Source: a bacterium (GTDB lineage Bacteria > Cyanobacteriota > Vampirovibrionia > Obscuribacterales > JAKAZS01). Taken from it: 37,647 nucleotides of DNA. The notes below the pieces were generated by a model. It was not told where the DNA came from and made no database searches. It saw nothing but the letters and a program-made list of their open reading frames with translations. Shown here one piece after another: positions 1 through 8,879 of this stretch. The first letter of the stretch is position 1. Every line of letters begins with the position of its first letter. Both the position numbers and the translations under genes were made by a program. The stretch is from the NCBI GenBank assembly GCA_021815785.1, contig JAKAZS010000019.1, positions 1 to 37,647 of the forward strand. Reading direction: 5' to 3'.

Positions 1-1102
1 TTTCATCATCAGTACTGAAATCAATTATAAGTTCCTCATCACCAGTTGAAGGCTGATTTTCATTAAAATATGAAATCAGCGTCAAATCAGTTTTCAAAGT
101 AGCATCAATACTATTGAAAAGGGAATCAGGTTTTTGGGCTTGTGAATCAACAGATTTTTGTTTAACAACATTTTCTTTAATTAAATTATTTTTTAATAAA
201 AAATCATCAACACTAGTATTTGTTTCCTGAAACTGCTTAATCGCTTCAATAGCGGTTTCTAGCTTTATGGCTTTAATGTTTAATAACTTTAAACATTTTA
301 AAACAACATTTAATTCCTGTGCATTTAAATGTCCGTCTTGAACCAAAATTATTCCTAAACCTTGATTAGTATCATAATGATTTTCACGAATAACTTTATC
401 AAGCACTGTGTTGTCAATTAATCCGGATTTTACCAGGAGTTCTTCTAAGCCAATTTTAAGCTTACGGGTAATTTTAGGGATTTTCGTAAGGCTGGTTTTT
501 ACGACCGGGAAATCATTCACAACCGGCAAATTCTGGGCAATTAAGTCATGCTGAGCTCTTAGTTTAGGAATTCGCAAAATATCATGAGCAATATTTAAAA
601 ATTGCAATGAATTTTTCCAGTTATTTTCATTTAAAAACCCCTGCTTAAAAGACATTATGCCTTTAATTAACAACCAATAATTTTGCTTAAGGTCAGAAAA
701 CGAGGCAAATGAAGTAACACTTAGTAATTTATATAAATTCTGATACGCTTTATCCTTATTAAATAAAGTGGTTTTATTCTCAAAATCTTTTAAATACTGC
801 GGAAATTCAATATCACTTTGGTTAAATTTATTATCATTACGCAATGAATTCTGAACAATTGTAATATCAGCTTGACTAGCGACTTGAGTGGTTATAATTG
901 ATTTACTATCAGTATTATGCACAACAGGTATAGTATTTAATGAATTACCATCCATCATCGTTAAAAACAACTGTTTATGACATAAATTAACTCCTTCAAG
1001 ATCTCCCTTGTCAAGACTCTGTTTTAAGGCAGCCAGAAGAACCATCCGTTCAATATCTGGACGATTATCCCCTTGAGATTTAATATATTTCGTATCTTCC
1101 AT
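1..1102 (-). CDS. Partial protein with degenerate J-domain and GspE-N-terminal-like repeats
   Basis: An open frame reads from an ATG at 1102 leftward off the window (367 codons visible, C-terminus missing). Residues about 119-190 resemble a DnaJ J-domain: the helix-2 region SFASFSDLKQNYWLL and the closing helix FLNIAHDILRIPKLRAQHD are recognisable. The HPD tripeptide that stimulates Hsp70 is absent; the loop there reads KGIMSFKQGF. Residues about 214-275 (EELLVKSGLID, then GIILVQDGHLNAQEL) match the two-half pattern of the GspE/MshE N-terminal domain, and a weaker further copy lies near 283-315. The visible C-terminus turns acidic. There is no signal peptide or membrane segment, so it is probably cytoplasmic. 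Such N-terminal modules bind cyclic di-GMP or partner proteins in some secretion ATPases, but no ATPase domain is visible here. It is divergent from rsmG with 122 bp between. The function is unknown; the domain assignments come from sequence pattern only. Confidence 0.8.
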   Translation of the reverse strand, partial: MEDTKYIKSQGDNRPDIERMVLLAALKQSLDKGDLEGVNLCHKQLFLTMMDGNSLNTIPVVHNTDSKSIITTQVASQADITIVQNSLRNDNKFNQSDIEFPQYLKDFENKTTLFNKDKAYQNLYKLLSVTSFASFSDLKQNYWLLIKGIMSFKQGFLNENNWKNSLQFLNIAHDILRIPKLRAQHDLIAQNLPVVNDFPVVKTSLTKIPKITRKLKIGLEELLVKSGLIDNTVLDKVIRENHYDTNQGLGIILVQDGHLNAQELNVVLKCLKLLNIKAIKLETAIEAIKQFQETNTSVDDFLLKNNLIKENVVKQKSVDSQAQKPDSLFNSIDATLKTDLTLISYFNENQPSTGDEELIIDFSTDDE

Positions 1103-1224
1103 AGCCTAGTAAATAAAATACCTATTATAAAGCAGAAACAATAGTTATTAATTGCTTAAATGATTTTAAAGTTAGACTATATTATTAAATTTATTTAGCA
1201 ATTATTTAGTATAAGATACAAAAT

Positions 1225-1962
1225 ATGAACGAATTAAATGATAAATTAACCAAGTTAATTGAAAAGTCTGGGCTAAAACTACCGGAAAAACAACATAAAA
1301 ATCTTTTAACTTATGCTAGTTTAGTAACTGAGTATGGGCAGAAAGTTAACTTGGTTTCCAAGAAGAGTTTGTCGGATTTTATTGAAGATCAGATTGGAGA
1401 CGCCATTTCCCTAGTCCCAGTAATAATTAAGCAATTCCCCCAAAATCAAAGTCTTAGAGGTTTTAATTTAATTGACATCGGGACTGGGGCAGGACTACCT
1501 GGGCTTGTTCTAGCCATTCTTTTTGAAGACCTTAAAGTCAGTTTATTAGATTCAAACCTTAAGAAAATCAATTTTCTTAATATAGCTATTGCGAATTTAG
1601 AATGGATCAATACACCTAAGACCATACTTGGTCGTGCTGAAGAATTAGCGCATCAGCCAAAATATCGCGAACATTTTGATTTGGCTACAGCTAGAGCCCT
1701 TAGCAGCGTTAAAGTTACCCTTGAATTGACTACTCCTTATTTAAAACCACATGGTTTATTTTTAATTCAAAAAACCAGTAGTAAACTTGAAAGTGAATTA
1801 AAAGAGTCTATTGACTTGCTTAAACTATTAAACCTTGAGCAAATTAGTAGCCTAGATGCCTACCCAAACTCACATGTTAAAGAGCATAAAATTCTAATTG
1901 TTGAGAAACAAAAAGCTACAGCTAAAGAATATCCTCGAAAATGGACTAATATAATTAATTAG
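1225..1962 (+). CDS. rsmG: 16S rRNA (guanine-N7)-methyltransferase RsmG
   Basis: RsmG (GidB) uses S-adenosylmethionine to methylate G527 of 16S rRNA in the 30S subunit. At 245 residues the length is close to the family's usual 205-240. The SAM-binding glycine loop DIGTGAGLPG is at residues 84-93. It is followed by the LLDSNLKKINFL segment, a GRAEELA motif and the diagnostic TARALSS stretch. The C-terminus ends with the YPRK signature typical of the family. The ATG start gives a full-length protein and is not preceded by a strong ribosome binding site. The stop overlaps the convergent histidine kinase by 8 bp. No gidA (mnmG) neighbour is present, unlike the classical arrangement near the origin in many bacteria. 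Confidence 0.95.
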   Translation: MNELNDKLTKLIEKSGLKLPEKQHKNLLTYASLVTEYGQKVNLVSKKSLSDFIEDQIGDAISLVPVIIKQFPQNQSLRGFNLIDIGTGAGLPGLVLAILFEDLKVSLLDSNLKKINFLNIAIANLEWINTPKTILGRAEELAHQPKYREHFDLATARALSSVKVTLELTTPYLKPHGLFLIQKTSSKLESELKESIDLLKLLNLEQISSLDAYPNSHVKEHKILIVEKQKATAKEYPRKWTNIIN

Positions 1963-3640
1963 CTATTGGTAAAGTAAAATAAAATGTACTGCCACGCCCA
2001 GGTTTGGAGTCAATCCAAATCTTACCATGATGAGCCGTAATTATTTTTTTACAGATTGCTAAACCCAATCCATTTCCAGGATACAATTTAGCATTATCAC
2101 CACGTTTAAAAATAGTAAACAAATCTTTATTTTCAGTTAGATTAATTCCGATACCATTATCTTTTATTGAAAACATCCAGTATTGATCAATTATTTCAGC
2201 CGAAATTATAATAATAGGACTGTCACTACTACGAAACTTTATCGCATTAGCAACTAAATTTAAAAAAACCTGGCTTAATAAATTTGCTTTACCATAAACC
2301 TTAGGTAATGGTTCACATTGGATTTTAGCATTTTCTTTAACTATTATACTATTCAATGATTCAATAACAATATTTATAATTGAATCAGTATCAATAAGAT
2401 CAAATTCATCAATTGTAAAATTTATTTTAGCATATTTTAATAAATCGTTAATCAAACCTCGCATAAAATAACTGTTATCACTTATATAGTTAAAAAATTC
2501 ATTCGCTTCTACAGAAAAATTACTACTATATCTGGTTTTAATAAGCTCAACATAGCCAATTACCGTAGCCAGAGGGACTTGTAAATCATGCGAAATAATG
2601 GTTGAGAAATTTTTAATTTCTTCAAGTGATAATTCTAATTCTTTAGCAAGTTTATTTAATGAATTAACCATTTCCTCTTTCTTCTTTAATTCAGTTTGCA
2701 AATTACGAGTGTATGCTTTTGTTTTAGCAAGTTTTAATAAACTTATTTGTAGTATTCTCACCAGAATGCCTAAAGCCATAGCTGATATGATACCAATAAT
2801 GAAAATATAAACAGGCAATACATTTTTTTGATATTCCCAGATATTTATATCGGGACACAGATGGACAATTAAATCAAGGTTATAAAAATTCAGATGAAAA
2901 CTTTGGATATAAGAATTGGCATTAATATTTTTGTCAAAGTTAAAGTAAATTCTTTGACCATGGTTAAAAACCGAAGCCTGAATATGTTTGCGCGTAAAGT
3001 CATTAAAAGTAAAATCTAGTATTTTTGTGAAATCAAAAACACTTAGTAAATAATAATTACTATGGGGGATTTTACTATTAAATACTAAAAGAACTAAATT
3101 ATTATTTAAAATAATTGGCTCATGGATAAGGTTTAATCCTGGTTTTAATTTATAATCAGGTTTAGTGTCTGGAACTAATTTAGAGAATAAACTCATATCA
3201 AGAATTTTATTTTTCTTATTTAAAATTAAGGGTTTTTGCTTATCGGTATATAAGGCTAAAGCTACACACTCTTTATTTAAAGACAAAACTGGTAAAAATG
3301 CTCGAGTCAGATTTTCAATAGGAATATCATCAATTGAATTTACTTTAAAATCAAGGATAAAACCATTTAAAGGTTCGCAATATTCTTTAATTTCTTTATT
3401 CAAAGTCAAAGGAATTGCTTGCGCATCCAATTTGACAATGTTTTGCTCACGTATTTCACCAGTTAACAACTGATTACCTAATTTATAAGTTAAACATATT
3501 ATTAGTAGTCCAATTATCACAGGAAGATATGCTGAACTTAACAACGTTTTAATAAAGTTATGCTTGTTCGATAAAGACCTTTCTAGATGAAGATCTTGGA
3601 TGTTCTTTATATCAGAATTTATTACCTGATTTAATTGCAT
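1955..3640 (-). CDS. Membrane sensor histidine kinase (orphan)
   Basis: This is a two-component sensor kinase of 561 residues from the ATG at 3640; a TTG 12 bp upstream (3652) would add four residues but has no better ribosome site. Transmembrane segments lie near residues 33-52 and 276-297 and enclose a roughly 220-residue extracytoplasmic sensor region with no family I recognise. A short linker or coiled coil (300-345) leads to a HisKA domain with phosphoacceptor His351 in FSTIISHDLQVPL. The ATPase domain has the N-box (NLVANAIKF), the G1 box DNGIGI (about 494-499) and GNGLGLA (about 522-528). The KRGDNAKLYPGNGLGLAI style is typical of cyanobacterial-phytochrome-like kinases. No response regulator is adjacent, so the partner must be elsewhere. 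It converges on rsmG with an 8-bp overlap. Confidence 0.92.
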   Translation of the reverse strand: MQLNQVINSDIKNIQDLHLERSLSNKHNFIKTLLSSAYLPVIIGLLIICLTYKLGNQLLTGEIREQNIVKLDAQAIPLTLNKEIKEYCEPLNGFILDFKVNSIDDIPIENLTRAFLPVLSLNKECVALALYTDKQKPLILNKKNKILDMSLFSKLVPDTKPDYKLKPGLNLIHEPIILNNNLVLLVFNSKIPHSNYYLLSVFDFTKILDFTFNDFTRKHIQASVFNHGQRIYFNFDKNINANSYIQSFHLNFYNLDLIVHLCPDINIWEYQKNVLPVYIFIIGIISAMALGILVRILQISLLKLAKTKAYTRNLQTELKKKEEMVNSLNKLAKELELSLEEIKNFSTIISHDLQVPLATVIGYVELIKTRYSSNFSVEANEFFNYISDNSYFMRGLINDLLKYAKINFTIDEFDLIDTDSIINIVIESLNSIIVKENAKIQCEPLPKVYGKANLLSQVFLNLVANAIKFRSSDSPIIIISAEIIDQYWMFSIKDNGIGINLTENKDLFTIFKRGDNAKLYPGNGLGLAICKKIITAHHGKIWIDSKPGRGSTFYFTLPIAN

Positions 3641-3899
3641 TTTATTAAACAATATCTTATAGCCTGATTAATAAATTAAATATTACTTGCTTACAGAAAT
3701 AAAATACGTTATAAATTGCTAAATTATGTAAAATTTAATTTAATTTGAAAAACTTACTAATTTATATTTACTAACCTATAACGATGTAATTTATCCTTAA
3801 CTTGTTCCAATAATTTAACATAAGCAAAGATTAATTCTATTATCAAGATAAATCAATGTCGTTTAAAGCAAAAATCAATTCTCTTTGCCTGGAGGTCTT

Positions 3900-4454
3900 A
3901 TGCCTATAAAATCACAAATAATTGCGATTTGCGGGGGATCGGGATCGGGAAAATCCACTTTAGCGCATAAATTTGTCGGTGCAGCTATTGTGTCCACCGA
4001 TAGTTTTTATAAAAATATTGAAGACCTGGAAATTTTTGTCAATGGCAAAGCTGATTTTGACCATCCTAGTGCTGTCGATTTGGACTCTTGCGCCAAAGCT
4101 TGTCAGCAGTTAGCTCAAGGACAGGATGTCATTGTTCCTGTTTATGACATCAAGACTTGTAAAACAGTAGGCAGTCAGATAATTCCAGCCAGTCCGAAAA
4201 AAATTGTCATAGTTGAAGGCATATTTGCCTTTCACTGTCCTCTAAGTGATATTGCAACTTTAAAAATATTTATTGATACCCCCATTGATCAAAGAATGGC
4301 ACGCAGAATAAGGCGGGATGTTGATCGGGGCCGATCGACTTTAGAGACTATTGCCTACAGTTTAAATGTTGAAGAAGCCTATTCTCGGTATGTTGAACCC
4401 ATGCGCGAAAAAGCCGATTTAATTCTTATGGGTGATGAAATTAAATTTGCTTAA
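3900..4454 (+). CDS. udk: Uridine kinase-like P-loop phosphotransferase
   Basis: This is a 184-residue member of the uridine kinase/phosphoribulokinase family, which phosphorylates uridine or cytidine in pyrimidine salvage in the cytoplasm. The Walker A loop GGSGSGKST lies at residues 12-20. It is followed by the substrate motif DSFYKN, DFDHPSAVD, VPVYDIKT, the strand VIVEGIFAF and the arginine-rich lid RRIRRDVDRGR. The frame is open upstream to a TTG at 3885, but that TTG lies ahead of a GGAGG at 3891-3895 placed correctly for the ATG at 3900, so 3900 is the better start. The protein is somewhat shorter than Escherichia coli Udk (213). The exact substrate cannot be read from sequence. A 147-bp gap separates it from tpiA downstream. 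Confidence 0.85.
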   Translation: MPIKSQIIAICGGSGSGKSTLAHKFVGAAIVSTDSFYKNIEDLEIFVNGKADFDHPSAVDLDSCAKACQQLAQGQDVIVPVYDIKTCKTVGSQIIPASPKKIVIVEGIFAFHCPLSDIATLKIFIDTPIDQRMARRIRRDVDRGRSTLETIAYSLNVEEAYSRYVEPMREKADLILMGDEIKFA

Positions 4455-4601
4455 AATTTAATTGAGAATTTATTAACTTAACTTTATTTTTTGCTCCATT
4501 TTTACCGAATTATCCTTAAAATTAACTTAATTGAAAAAGGCTAATTTAAAGTTATTTTTGATATTAAAATTATAAGCTCTAACCTAAAGGAGATATCTAA
4601 A

Positions 4602-5381
4602 TTGGAAGTTCGACAAAAAATTGTTGCTGGCAATTGGAAAATGCATGCCAATCTTGAAGAGTCACAAAGCCTAGTAACGGTTATTGGTGAACATATAAAA
4701 GCCAACCCAAGTTGTAAAGTCTTACTTATTCCGCCTTTTACCCACATTTTTCCCATAAGCATTATTATTGAAAAAAGCCAGTATCAAATGGACACCGGAG
4801 CCCAAAACATGTATTTTGAAGATAAAGGTGCTTTTACTGGGGAAATTTCACCACTAATGCTTAATGATTTGGGTGTCAAATATGTTTTAATTGGGCACAG
4901 TGAACGACGGCAGTTATTTAACGAAAGTAATGCGACTGTAAATCTTAAATTAATCAAAGCCTTAAGTCATAATTTAACGCCAATATTATGTGTCGGTGAA
5001 AGTTTAGATGAACGCGAAGCTGATTTAACCGATCAAGTAGTAAAGAGACAAATTGTGGCTAGTTTAAATGGTATAAGTGCCACATCCTTAAGCAACAAAT
5101 TTATTATTGCCTATGAACCTGTCTGGGCAATCGGAACTGGAAAAGTTTGTGCAGCAAGTGAAGCCAACCGGGTTATTAAACTCATTCGTTTTACTGTTTC
5201 TCAGCATTTCAAGGACAGTCCTAGCAAAATTGCTGATTCCATTCCCATTCTCTACGGAGGCTCGGTAAAAGGCTCTAATGCTGAAGAATTAAGCCTTCAA
5301 AGTGACATTGATGGAGCCTTAGTTGGTGGAGCCAGTTTAATAGCCCAAGACTTTTGTCAAATTATTAAGGCATTTTCTTAA
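4602..5381 (+). CDS. tpiA: Triosephosphate isomerase
   Basis: TpiA interconverts dihydroxyacetone phosphate and glyceraldehyde 3-phosphate in glycolysis and gluconeogenesis. It has 259 residues, the normal length for the family. All catalytic residues are visible: Lys13 in AGNWKM, His99 in IGHSERR and Glu172 in YEPVWAIGTGK. The phosphate-binding loop 6 and the late YGGSVKGSN and LVGGASL motifs are intact. Translation starts at TTG: an AAAGGAG site at 4586-4592 lies nine bases upstream, and the next in-frame Met (residue 14) would remove catalytic Lys13. The other glycolytic genes often clustered with tpiA (gap, pgk) are not next to it. Confidence 0.97.
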   Translation: MEVRQKIVAGNWKMHANLEESQSLVTVIGEHIKANPSCKVLLIPPFTHIFPISIIIEKSQYQMDTGAQNMYFEDKGAFTGEISPLMLNDLGVKYVLIGHSERRQLFNESNATVNLKLIKALSHNLTPILCVGESLDEREADLTDQVVKRQIVASLNGISATSLSNKFIIAYEPVWAIGTGKVCAASEANRVIKLIRFTVSQHFKDSPSKIADSIPILYGGSVKGSNAEELSLQSDIDGALVGGASLIAQDFCQIIKAFS

Positions 5382-5445
5382 TTTTTCAAATCAACTTACT
5401 TGTACTTTAATAATTTTACGGTAAACTATGTTAATAAATATTTGG

Positions 5446-5533
5446 GGAGAGGTGTCGGAGTGGTCTAACGTGCAGTCCTGGAAAGACTGTCTGTGTTAAA
5501 AGCGCAGCGAGGGTTCGAATCCCTCCCTCTCCG
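5446..5533 (+). tRNA. tRNA-Ser(GGA)
   Basis: This is an 88-nt type II tRNA. The acceptor stem is GGAGAGG (5446-5452) paired with CCTCTCC (5526-5532), with discriminator G5533. The anticodon stem CAGTC/GACTG encloses the loop CTGGAAA with anticodon GGA at 5480-5482. A long variable arm, diagnostic of Ser/Leu/Tyr, follows. The T arm is GAGGG-TTCGAAT-CCCTC. The terminal CCA is not encoded. It reads UCC and UCU codons and sits 46 bp upstream of prfA. Confidence 0.97.
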
Positions 5534-5579
5534 AATTTAATCTTAGAACCTACTTCCTTTATCTTTAGCAAAAATATTT

Positions 5580-6662
5580 ATGGATAAATTTTACGAAAAA
5601 CTCGAAGATATTGAAAAAAATTATCATGATCTTGAAGATAAGTTATCAGATCTTACGATAATTAACGACATTGAAACTTATAAGCGCTTAACTAAAGCGC
5701 GTCGACATCTTCAAGAGACAAATGATAAATTTCAACGTTTTAAATTGCTAAAAAAAGAATTGCTTCAGACTCAGGAAATTATTAAAAATGAGACTGATTT
5801 AGAATTACAAGAATTAGCTAAATCTGAATTAGACGCCCTTAATAATGAATATCAAAAGCTTGAACAGGATTTAAAATTACTCTTACTACCTAGAGATCCT
5901 AATGATGATAAAGATATTATGGTTGAAATAAGAGCTGGTACTGGTGGTGATGAAGCTTCGATATTTGCTGGCGATTTACTAAAGACCTATTTAAAATTCA
6001 GTGACCGAATGAATTGGCAGGCTCAAATAGTAAGTTACAGCGATGGACCATCCGGTGGGTATAAAGAAGTTATTGTTAGTATTAAAGGCGATGGAGCTTA
6101 TGCTAAATTCAAATACGAATCTGGCGTTCACAGGGTTCAACGTGTTCCAGTTACTGAAGCTTCTGGTCGCGTTCATACTTCTACAGCTACCGTAGCAGTT
6201 ATGCCCGAAGTGGATGATGTTGAAGTAAACCTTGATGAAAAGGATTTGGAAATTTCGACAATGCGTTCTGGTGGAGCTGGTGGGCAAAATGTCAATAAAG
6301 TTGAAACAGCCGTGCGCATTGTCCATAAACCAAGTGGACTTATGGTTGCTTGTTCCGAAGAACGATCACAATTACAAAACAAAGAACGGGCTAAACAAAT
6401 TTTACGCGCCAAATTATATAAAATGGAATTAGAAGCTAGGCAAAGAGCCATTATGGATGAACGGCGCCAACAAGTAGGTACCGGAGATCGATCAGAAAAA
6501 ATTCGCACCTATAATTACAAAGACAATCGAGTAACTGACCATCGCCTCAATCAAAATTTTAGTCTCGAGCAAATTCTTGAAGGTGATTTAGAGAAGTTAA
6601 TTGAATCAAGTGCTATTGAGGAACAAAAATTACTACTCGAACAATCTTTAGAATTATCATAA
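5580..6662 (+). CDS. prfA: Peptide chain release factor 1
   Basis: RF1 recognises UAA and UAG in the ribosomal A site and triggers hydrolysis of peptidyl-tRNA. At 360 residues it matches the family. The recognition tripeptide PVT (residues 190-192, the PxT type) marks RF1; RF2 has SPF. The catalytic GGQ lies at 234-236 in [10 protein letters not shown], where the Gln is the target of PrmC methylation. The N-terminal 100 residues are the usual coiled-coil-rich domain 1. The next gene, prmC, encodes the enzyme that methylates this Gln and starts 16 bp downstream, so the pair is almost certainly co-transcribed. Confidence 0.97.
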   Translation: MDKFYEKLEDIEKNYHDLEDKLSDLTIINDIETYKRLTKARRHLQETNDKFQRFKLLKKELLQTQEIIKNETDLELQELAKSELDALNNEYQKLEQDLKLLLLPRDPNDDKDIMVEIRAGTGGDEASIFAGDLLKTYLKFSDRMNWQAQIVSYSDGPSGGYKEVIVSIKGDGAYAKFKYESGVHRVQRVPVTEASGRVHTSTATVAVMPEVDDVEVNLDEKDLEISTMRSGGAGGQNVNKVETAVRIVHKPSGLMVACSEERSQLQNKERAKQILRAKLYKMELEARQRAIMDERRQQVGTGDRSEKIRTYNYKDNRVTDHRLNQNFSLEQILEGDLEKLIESSAIEEQKLLLEQSLELS

Positions 6663-6678
6663 ATCTTGTACAATAGTA

Positions 6679-7533
6679 ATGAATTATCATAATTTAAAAG
6701 GGCAGATTAAAAACTGCTTAAAACCTCTTGACCTTGACGAAACTGAGTTAGAAACCCAGGTTAATTTAATTCTTGAAGACTTAACTGGTCTTCAATTAAA
6801 TCAGTTAATTTTAAAAGATAATTTAAACTTAAACCCAGAACAAGAAATTCGCTTAACCACCATTTTAAATAAACGTCTATCTTTTGTCCCATTACAATAT
6901 GTTTTAGGTTATGCCTATTTTGGTGAATTAAAATTAAAGATTACGCAAGGGGTATTTATTCCTCGAAGTGATACTTTAGAATTAGTATTCCAGGTAATTA
7001 ATATTATTAACTCCTTTAAAACCACTAATCTGCATCTATTAGAAATTGGTATTGGTAGTGGTGCTATAGCAATTGCATTGCTTAAACACTTTCCTGATTT
7101 AAACATTACTGGTATTGATATTAATCCTAAAGCCTGTAAAATCAGCAAAGAAAATGCTCAAAATAATGGTGTCGCAGCAAGACTAAAAGTCATTAATACT
7201 GACTTGCTTAATTTTAAGCAAAACTCAGCAATTTATCACGGTTTAATTTCTAATCCGCCATATATAAGTTATGCTGAATACTTAGGGTTGGACCGCCAAA
7301 TCATTCTCAATGAGCCCAAAACGGCTCTAATTGGAAGCGATGCAGACGGACTTGGCTTGTATCGACAAATAGCCAAATACGCTCATTTAATTACTCAACC
7401 AGACTTTATAGCTGTAGAAATTGGTGATAGTCAAGCTCAAGCTGTTTATGATATTTTTAAAAATCATAATTTTACCCATATTAATATCTATAAGGACACG
7501 AACGGACTGGATAGGGTTCTAACTGTTCTATGA
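6679..7533 (+). CDS. prmC: Release factor glutamine methyltransferase PrmC (HemK)
   Basis: PrmC methylates the GGQ glutamine of RF1 and RF2 with SAM as donor. It has 284 residues, close to the usual 277-290. The N-terminal helical domain binds the release factor. The catalytic domain carries the family motif FIPRSDTLELV (residues 93-103, a variant of IPRPETE), the SAM loop LEIGIGSGAIAIAL (121-134) and the active-site NPPY (192-195), which holds the glutamine amide. ALIGSDADGLGLYRQI near the C-terminus is also typical. It follows prfA by 16 bp with no visible ribosome binding site, which suggests translational coupling or weak initiation. Confidence 0.95.
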   Translation: MNYHNLKGQIKNCLKPLDLDETELETQVNLILEDLTGLQLNQLILKDNLNLNPEQEIRLTTILNKRLSFVPLQYVLGYAYFGELKLKITQGVFIPRSDTLELVFQVINIINSFKTTNLHLLEIGIGSGAIAIALLKHFPDLNITGIDINPKACKISKENAQNNGVAARLKVINTDLLNFKQNSAIYHGLISNPPYISYAEYLGLDRQIILNEPKTALIGSDADGLGLYRQIAKYAHLITQPDFIAVEIGDSQAQAVYDIFKNHNFTHINIYKDTNGLDRVLTVL

Positions 7534-7803
7534 TTGATTCCATCTTTGTTGAATAGCCTTCCCTAAATTGCTGGCGATGCAAATTATTGTGCGGATTCAA
7601 CATTAGCTATTCAGATTTATCGTCAAACCATAAAATATGCGGGCCTAGCTTAACATTACCGAATAATTAAACCATTAAAATTTAGGATGTAATAGCTTAG
7701 AAATTGGCAAGAATTAAAAAAAATTTGGCAAATAAGCCTAATTAGGTTAAAATAAATTTATATCGTTAAATTCATTTAATTTTTAAGCTTTTCAGGTAAA
7801 TTA

Positions 7804-8679
7804 GTGCAAGATCAATTTTTAAAAGCCATATCAAGCGATGGTAGTATCCGAGTCATTATTGCAACCACTACCAATTTAGTCGAAGAGGCTAGATTGCGAC
7901 ATCAATTGTCTCATACGGCTACAGCTGCTTTAGGCCGAGCCCTAACGGCTGGAGCCCTACTTACACCATTGGTATCCCGCCATGGGCAAATTGTTTTACA
8001 ATTTAAAGGCAATGGCCCTTTAGGAATAGTCTTTGTTGATGCCTACCCAACTGGTATTGTTCGTGGTTATGTGGAACATCCGGAAGTGGAATTGCCCTTA
8101 AATATCCTGGGTAATTATGATGTAGGTTCAGCAATTGGTAACTGCGGCATATTACAGGTAACTATTGATCATGGTTTTGGCGTTTTGCAAACATCTACTT
8201 GCGAATTAATTTCCGGCGAAGTGGGCGAAGATGTCAATCGCTATTTGTGTAATTCCGAACAATTAGGGTCAATTGTGGTTGTCGGGACACATTTAAATAA
8301 TGACCGAGTCGAGGCTTCGGGTGGATTTATTATTCAGTTATTACCTGATCACACTGAAGATACTATTTGTAAGCTCGAAAATAATATTGCAACTTTTGGC
8401 ACTTTTACTAATTTAATGCTTAAAGGCTTAGACCTGGAATCTATTCTCGAACGAATTATCAATGGTTTTAAAATGTTGCCTTTTGAAGAACGGAAACATT
8501 TAATTTTTGCTTGCAAATGTTCTCAGGAAAGGTTCAACCAAGCCATCACGCTATTTGGACGCGACGAAATTCTTGACATGGCCGAAATTGACGGCGGAGC
8601 CCAAGGCAAATGCCAGTTTTGTAACGAAGATTATTATTTAAGCAAAGATGAATTAATCAAACTAGCTCAAAATATTTAG
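7804..8679 (+). CDS. hslO: Redox-regulated chaperone Hsp33
   Basis: Hsp33 is a cytoplasmic holdase switched on by oxidative unfolding; when reduced it is inactive and binds zinc. At 291 residues it is the usual length. The zinc cysteines are all present: Cys237 and Cys239 (CKC) and Cys270 and Cys273 (CQFC). N-terminal hallmarks include the TATAALGRALTAGALL helix and the LQFKGNGPLGIVFVDA core. The start is GTG at 7804, with an AGG about eight bases upstream; no better ATG precedes the conserved QDQFLKAISSDGSIR region. Its last 4 bp overlap the end of the convergent rpmB, so the two transcripts are complementary at their 3' ends. Confidence 0.96.
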   Translation: MQDQFLKAISSDGSIRVIIATTTNLVEEARLRHQLSHTATAALGRALTAGALLTPLVSRHGQIVLQFKGNGPLGIVFVDAYPTGIVRGYVEHPEVELPLNILGNYDVGSAIGNCGILQVTIDHGFGVLQTSTCELISGEVGEDVNRYLCNSEQLGSIVVVGTHLNNDRVEASGGFIIQLLPDHTEDTICKLENNIATFGTFTNLMLKGLDLESILERIINGFKMLPFEERKHLIFACKCSQERFNQAITLFGRDEILDMAEIDGGAQGKCQFCNEDYYLSKDELIKLAQNI

Positions 8680-8879
8680 ACTGCTTTTTTAATTTTTCCG
8701 GCTTTTATGCAGCTTGTACATACTTTAATATGTTTAACAGCATTATTTATATAAACTTTTTGGGTTTGCAAATTAGGCAGCCATCTACGTTTAGCATGTG
8801 GATTATAGTGAGAACGCAAGAAAGTATAACCCATACCTGTTGTAGGTCCCTTGCAACAAACATCGCATCTTTTCGCCAT
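8676..8879 (-). CDS. rpmB: 50S ribosomal protein L28
   Basis: L28 is a small protein of the large ribosomal subunit near the 23S rRNA exit region. It is 67 residues long and rich in Lys/Arg. The start MAKRCDVCCKGPTTGM and the segment HAKRRWLPNLQTQKV are diagnostic. Two cysteine pairs (Cys5 with Cys8/Cys9, and Cys54-x2-Cys57) make it the zinc-binding (C+) form; zinc-independent paralogues lack them. A GGGA sequence about ten bases before the ATG may be the ribosome site. It is convergent with hslO, with a 4-bp overlap at the stops. Confidence 0.96.
   Translation of the reverse strand: MAKRCDVCCKGPTTGMGYTFLRSHYNPHAKRRWLPNLQTQKVYINNAVKHIKVCTSCIKAGKIKKAV

Noticed and set aside
3641-3652. TTG start for the histidine kinase, and likewise TTG 3885 for udk and TTG 29725 for the ferredoxin-HyfI fusion
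   Set aside because: In udk and the fusion, a good ribosome site points to the downstream ATG; in the kinase the ATG four codons later is equally well placed and more usual.
6173-6508. Minus-strand open frames within prfA
   Set aside because: They lie fully inside the conserved RF1 coding sequence in antisense and resemble no protein family.
7567-7650. A 28-codon open stretch after prmC reading ...IYRQTIKYAGLA, reminiscent of LYRQIAKYAHL in PrmC
   Set aside because: The match is short and degenerate, and the flanking frame is closed; too weak to call a decayed duplicate.
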